This document shows, piece after piece, positions 26,471 to 29,045 of a stretch of 29,045 nt of DNA. Source of the stretch: Paulinella micropora (Eukaryota > Cercozoa > Imbricatea > Euglyphida); NCBI GenBank assembly GCA_009731375.1, contig BJOX01000115.1, positions 543,297 to 572,341 on the forward strand, written 5' to 3'. Numbering within the stretch: the first letter of the stretch is position 1; every line of letters starts with the position of its first letter. The position numbers were made by a program, and so were the translations under genes. Below the pieces are notes generated by a model, which did not search any database, was not told the origin of the DNA, and worked only from the letters and a program-made list of their open reading frames with translations.

Positions 26471-26848
26471 ATGAGCTCCGAGAAAAGACGCAACACACAA
26501 CTAGAGGGCAACACTGCAAGCACACGCTCATCACAGACCAAGAAAAGAGCCGGTACTACTCCCCTCCGTGGTGTGCTACGCCCCGCCGCGGCTTTATGCG
26601 CGCTCCATCACCGGTTTGGCGGCGTGAAGGAATGCTTAGAGTACTTAAGACCGCTAGCTAAGCCGGCCCGTAGGCATGGAAATATCATGTTGGAGGCGCT
26701 GGACGACATATTGACAAAAAAACAATCGTCTGAGCTTGAGCCACGAACAGATTGTGTACAGCTGCCAGTGCAGCACGGACGCGACATGAACGCCAGTCGC
26801 AATATTCTCTTGAGACTGCTGGCTTTGGGTCAGCAGGGCTTATATTAG
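26471..26848 (+). CDS. Small basic/helical protein, unknown
   Basis: A 125-residue protein with a good ATG (AAAATG) and a TATA box just upstream. The N-terminal ~35 residues are basic and Ser/Thr-rich (KKRAGTTPLRGVLRP); the rest is helical (KECLEYLRPLA, MLEALDDILTKK). Those helices loosely resemble segments of CxxC protein B (LQALLYLTLLA and ALEPLLDSLLTS) in the same order, so it might be another distant family member, but it lacks the CxxC tail. Its stop at 26846-26848 is followed by AT-rich sequence without an AATAAA. Confidence 0.6.
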   Translation: MSSEKRRNTQLEGNTASTRSSQTKKRAGTTPLRGVLRPAAALCALHHRFGGVKECLEYLRPLAKPARRHGNIMLEALDDILTKKQSSELEPRTDCVQLPVQHGRDMNASRNILLRLLALGQQGLY

Positions 26849-27022
26849 TTTTTAGAATTTATAAATCTCGCACCAAAACCGGCCTCAGGTCGTAGTTTTG
26901 GTTGCTTTGCTTCGATTGGGGCCTCTGAGGAGGGAGGGGGATGTGCCGCGTGCTGCCCTTTCTCTCTCGCAGCTGTAGGAATCTCAGGGGGGGTTTGCCT
27001 TCCTAGACTTCAATCCAATCCG

Positions 27023-27280
27023 TTTGTGTGCAACCAGTGCGGCACCTGCTTTGCCAGGGATGGCGGTCTCAAAAGTCATATGCGGACTCACACTGGCGAA
27101 AAACCTTACACGTGTGCTGAATGCGGCAGTTGCTATACACAAGCTGGCGATCTCAAAAGACATATGCGGATGCACACGGGGGAAAAACCGTTTGTGTGCA
27201 CTGAATGTAACAGTTGCTTTACAGAATCTGGCAGTCTTAGAAGACACGCGCGGAGGAAGCACGAGGAGAGCAAAAACTGA
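27023..27280 (+). CDS. Three-finger C2H2 zinc-finger protein or exon
   Basis: Three consecutive Kruppel-type C2H2 fingers: CNQC...HMRTH, CAEC...HMRMH and CTEC...HARRKH, joined by canonical TGEKP linkers. Fingers of this type usually bind about 9-10 bp of DNA. No ATG is present: the frame is open back to 26849 but the only start-like codon near the fingers is the GTG at 27026, inside finger 1. An ATG at 26941 is in another frame, and CTCTCTCGCAG (to 26971) resembles a splice acceptor, so this may be a 3' exon. TGEKP linkers are typical of metazoan genes, so host capture, or host sequence itself, is likely. AATAAA at 27343-27348 follows, inside repeat copy C. Confidence 0.8.
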   Translation, partial: FVCNQCGTCFARDGGLKSHMRTHTGEKPYTCAECGSCYTQAGDLKRHMRMHTGEKPFVCTECNSCFTESGSLRRHARRKHEESKN

Positions 27281-27326
27281 CAGCACAAATGTTCATTCGC
27301 TTCGTTCAGCAAGGCGCCGGCGGCTT

Positions 27327-27380
27327 GTACGAGAGAAAAATTAATAAAAATCCCTGACGAAATTTTAATCTTGGCACTGA
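27327..27380 (-). repeat. Dispersed element, copy C (contains AATAAA)
   Basis: On the minus strand it reads CAGTGCCAAGATTAAAATTT, GTCAGGGATTTTTATT and TTTTTCTCTCGTAC, the copy B order. On the plus strand it supplies the AATAAA (27343-27348) downstream of the zinc-finger frame. Confidence 0.75.
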
Positions 27381-27475
27381 TGGCAAGATGTACATAAATC
27401 GTTTGGCATGTGTGCTTTCTGTCCGTCATTTTCTTGGTTCTTTAATCTTCCCCCCTCTGTTGCATTTGTTCAGGC

Positions 27476-27640
27476 ATGACCCCGAACAAGGATTTAAGCA
27501 TTAACGCTTCTGTTACCTTGGATAAACGTCTGGCGGACCAAACATTCCACCATAGCCGACCACTGCTGATGTCCCTGGCCCTGCTGGCCGGCACGTGCGA
27601 CTATCCAATGAGTGCAGAAGAAAGAAACACCTTTCGCTAA
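27476..27640 (+). CDS. Small ORF or exon, 54 residues
   Basis: An ATG at 27476 opens 54 codons ending in TAA at 27638-27640, with a natural-looking composition (MTPNKDLSINASVTLDK at the start, LLMSLALLAGTCDYP in the middle). Immediately upstream is a pyrimidine tract ending TTTGTTCAG at 27473, a good splice-acceptor match, so it may be an exon with more coding sequence upstream. ATTAAA occurs near 27783. No family recognised; expression is uncertain. Confidence 0.4.
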   Translation: MTPNKDLSINASVTLDKRLADQTFHHSRPLLMSLALLAGTCDYPMSAEERNTFR

Positions 27641-27677
27641 CAAAGAAAAGGTTGCCTCTTTTTTTGGGAGGGGGACG

Positions 27678-27797
27678 CGCCAAGAAAATGCAAAAAAAGA
27701 ATACGCTGAATCAAAGCTCGACAAGGTCTTACACTTGGCATAGCCTGCCTCCATTGGTTGCAAGACTTTGTCAAGCTTTTTAATTAAAAAAATTCTG
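27678..27797. repeat. Dispersed element, copies D (-) and F (+), inverted pair
   Basis: Copy D (27678-27740, minus orientation) closely matches copy A: GCCAAGTGTAAGACCTTGTC and TTGATTCAGCG are shared with one or few changes. A partial plus copy, F, follows (TTGCAAGACTTTGTCAAGC from 27759). The two core segments can pair as an imperfect ~19-bp stem around a ~23-base loop. Confidence 0.6.
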
Positions 27798-27830
27798 TTT
27801 TTTTGTGCTCTCTCCCCCCCCCGGGGGGGT

Positions 27831-27909
27831 GTGATATGGTCGAATTTTGGGAGTGATATGGCTAACAAAGGCAGTTTCTATAAAGTATTGCCTTTTCCGG
27901 CCATATCAC
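27831..27909. promoter_or_regulatory. GTGATATGG triple motif flanking a TATA-containing hairpin
   Basis: GTGATATGG occurs at 27831-27839 and 27853-27861 and inverted (CCATATCAC) at 27901-27909. Between them AAAGGCA and TGCCTTT (about 27867-27895) form an inverted repeat enclosing TATAAAG near 27881. This looks like a compact promoter with repeated factor sites. The gene it serves is not clear. Confidence 0.4.
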
Positions 27910-27930
27910 CCCCATTGCAGAACAGCAAAA

Positions 27931-28017
27931 TTTAGCGCCAAATAAACGGGCCGCTCCGGTCTCTTTCCGCGGGGTTTTAGCGGTCGTTTTCCCGCGCAAA
28001 AAAAACCGCGCGCCAAA
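27931..28017. promoter_or_regulatory. Cluster of three E2F-type sites
   Basis: Exact matches to the animal E2F consensus TTTSSCGC: GCGCCAAA complement (TTTGGCGC) at about 27935-27942, TTTCCCGC at 27988-27995, and TTTGGCGC on the minus strand at 28010-28017. A near match lies at about 28252-28259. Three sites within ~90 bases are unlikely by chance in AT-mixed sequence, but no function is shown. Confidence 0.35.
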
Positions 28018-28057
28018 ATTGTTTTTGTTGCGCAAATGACAAGTTTTTCATAGTACC

Positions 28058-28193
28058 CCCCCCCCCCCTTCGGAGGGAAGAGGGAGCGGGAAGAGAAGGG
28101 GGAGGGGGGGAGGAGACGAGAGGGGAGGGGAGGAGAGAGGGGGAGGGGGACTGCTTCTCTTCCCTCCCCCCTCCCTTCCCCCCGCCTTTCCCC
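28058..28193. repeat. Polypurine tract followed by polypyrimidine tract
   Basis: A C12 run is followed by about 80 almost pure purines and then about 45 almost pure pyrimidines (to 28193). The halves are partly complementary in inverted orientation, so a hairpin or triplex could form. Confidence 0.7.
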
Positions 28194-28322
28194 CCCGCAA
28201 TTCCTTTGCGAACTGAACTTTTTCTCTTTCCCGTTTCTCGGATGAAATTTGTCGCCAAATTTTTTTGTGCGTGTTTCCCCGGAAAACCCGCCGGCTCTCT
28301 TTTTTTTTCGAGTTACGTTAAG

Positions 28323-28390
28323 AATGTACCAAAAAGAAATAATTAAAAAAATCCCTGACAAAGCTTTAATCTTGGCACTGCAAACTAGGA
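28323..28390 (-). repeat. Dispersed element, copy E
   Basis: On the minus strand: CAGTGCCAAGATTAAAGCTT, TTGTCAGGGATTTTTTT and a TTTTTGGTACATTC end, colinear with copies B and C. Its plus-strand continuation CACTGCAAACTAGGAG resembles the minus-strand sequence CACTGAAAACTAGGAG upstream of the lipase frame. Confidence 0.75.
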
Positions 28391-28565
28391 GGGGGACCCA
28401 CAACTTAGGCGAGGGCTTGACCGCCGGCTGAGCAGTCAAATAAGGTTCAACCCCCTGCCTGCCGACGACGACGAGATCAGGCATGTAAAGAGTCTGGCCC
28501 TAACGGGAGACGACGCGTGCACTGAAAACGAATACACGATCCTCACCGAGGGAAACGGGCGCTAG
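28389..28565 (+). CDS. Probable 3' exon or remnant, 58 codons
   Basis: Open between stops at 28386-28388 and 28563-28565 with coding-like composition (FNPLPADDDEIRHVKSLAL, TENEYTILTEGNGR) but no ATG. AATAAA follows ~100 bases after the stop (28667-28672), supporting a real transcript 3' end. It directly follows repeat copy E. It may be the last exon of a spliced gene or a decayed copy of one. No family recognised. Confidence 0.35.
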   Translation, partial: EGDPQLRRGLDRRLSSQIRFNPLPADDDEIRHVKSLALTGDDACTENEYTILTEGNGR

Positions 28566-28666
28566 CGAGCTTGTTCTGCCCGAGGGCTGGGATATAAGGA
28601 GCAGGTCAGCGTGAAATATAGAATTTAAAAGATCGGTGGCCAGAAAATCCTGGGTTCATTGTGTTT

Positions 28667-28672
28667 AATAAA
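28667..28672 (+). terminator. Poly(A) signal downstream of the 28389-28565 frame
   Basis: AATAAA followed by a T-rich stretch, a typical downstream element. Confidence 0.5.
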
Positions 28673-28738
28673 CTTTTTTTGGGCAAGGGCGCTTTTGAGG
28701 GAGCAAAAAGTTTTAGGCCGCGTGCTAATTGTGCAAAT

Positions 28739-28912
28739 ATGGGGTCACGTGCAGGAGGTAGAATAGAGAGCGCACGAAATCTATCCAACTCATTCCGCCG
28801 GAGAACTAGGAAAGTGCGAAATACAACTAAACATTCGACAATCTTGGGGGTATCCCTTTTTCCGAAATTTTCCATGAAGTATATGGACTTTTTTGAAAAC
28901 GTGTGGAAATGA
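28739..28912 (+). CDS. Possible small basic protein
   Basis: An ATG at 28739 opens 57 codons, with an Arg-rich first half (NSFRRRTRKVRNTTK) and an aromatic end. A TATAAGG lies at 28593-28599 and ATTAAA near 28954, but the TATA box is upstream of the preceding poly(A) signal. It may be a chance frame. Confidence 0.2.
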   Translation: MGSRAGGRIESARNLSNSFRRRTRKVRNTTKHSTILGVSLFPKFSMKYMDFFENVWK

Positions 28913-28970
28913 AAGGAAATCAATTCACTGATTGCAGAACATATAAAAATAATATTAAAACATGTTTTTA

Positions 28971-29045
28971 TTAATTGTAATACACTTTAACTTCATCTTC
29001 AGAGGTGGGCAGGAACCGGTCCGACACGGTAATCTTTCTCCTTTT
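28971..29045 (-). CDS. 3' end of a further gene, partial
   Basis: The minus frame entering from the window edge reads 24 codons with coding-like composition (KITVSDRFLPTSEDEVKVYYN) and ends with TAA at 28971-28973. The stop overlaps AATAAA (complement of 28967-28972), the same stop/poly(A) overlap seen at 26408-26413. Most of the gene lies outside the window, so nothing can be said about function. Confidence 0.5.
   Translation of the reverse strand, partial: KRRKITVSDRFLPTSEDEVKVYYN

Noticed and set aside
1-29045. Assignment to Nimaviridae on the basis of hr-like repeats and suspected crustacean-type microsatellites
   Set aside because: No nimavirus core gene could be recognised from the sequence alone, so the similarity is architectural only.
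1-29045. tRNA or rRNA genes
   Set aside because: I found no cloverleaf-like arms with conserved box sequences and no rRNA-like conserved stretch.

Overview
The window looks like part of a large double-stranded DNA virus genome that is transcribed in the nucleus of a eukaryotic host, either as a free virus or as a copy integrated in an animal genome. The reasons are: long, mostly intronless reading frames packed on both strands; convergent genes sharing tiny poly(A) signals (AATAAA/ATTAAA); a 1742-residue glycoprotein with a signal peptide and C-terminal membrane anchors; host-like accessory genes (a Rab-type GTPase, a class 3 lipase, a C2H2 zinc-finger protein); and an array of palindrome-bearing direct repeats resembling the homologous regions of baculoviruses and nimaviruses. 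Microsatellites ((GA)n, (CA)n, (CTAT)n) would fit an aquatic invertebrate host, but that is a guess. No polymerase, terminase, capsid or per os infectivity gene is visible, so I do not assign a family.

Layout. 0.05-1.2 kb: a gene (+) with an inverted paralogue at 9.3-10.75 kb. 1.6-2.5 kb: (GA)n/palindrome repeat array. 2.77-4.59 kb: about 96 copies of a 19-bp minisatellite. 4.9-9.0 kb: a Cys/His-rich protein (-), a small protein (+) and two tandem related genes (-), both ending in a CxxC tail. 9.3-10.75 kb: the second paralogue, with a long acidic tail. 11.0-13.8 kb: a multi-membrane-span protein whose frame is broken. 13.9-14.6 kb: the Rab-like GTPase. 14.6-16.8 kb: a putative C2 plus transglutaminase-like cysteine peptidase, frame-shifted near its 3' end. 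17.1-18.4 kb: an unknown gene with one frame change. 18.8-24.05 kb: the giant glycoprotein. 24.1-25.8 kb: a small unknown gene and the lipase, both (-). 25.8-28.6 kb: short genes or exons, a third CxxC-family fragment and the zinc-finger gene, separated by at least five copies of a roughly 60-70-bp element not seen elsewhere in the window. 28.97-29.05 kb: the 3' end of a further gene (-).

Functionally, the membrane protein, glycoprotein, Rab-like GTPase and lipase would suit envelopment, membrane traffic and lipid remodelling; this is inference. Five stretches of N interrupt the sequence, and nearly all lie in intergenic poly(G)/poly(C) tracts, so promoters there are incompletely seen. Several large genes are frame-disrupted or lack an ATG. 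Sequencing indels, splicing, unusual translation and decay of an integrated copy remain possible explanations.
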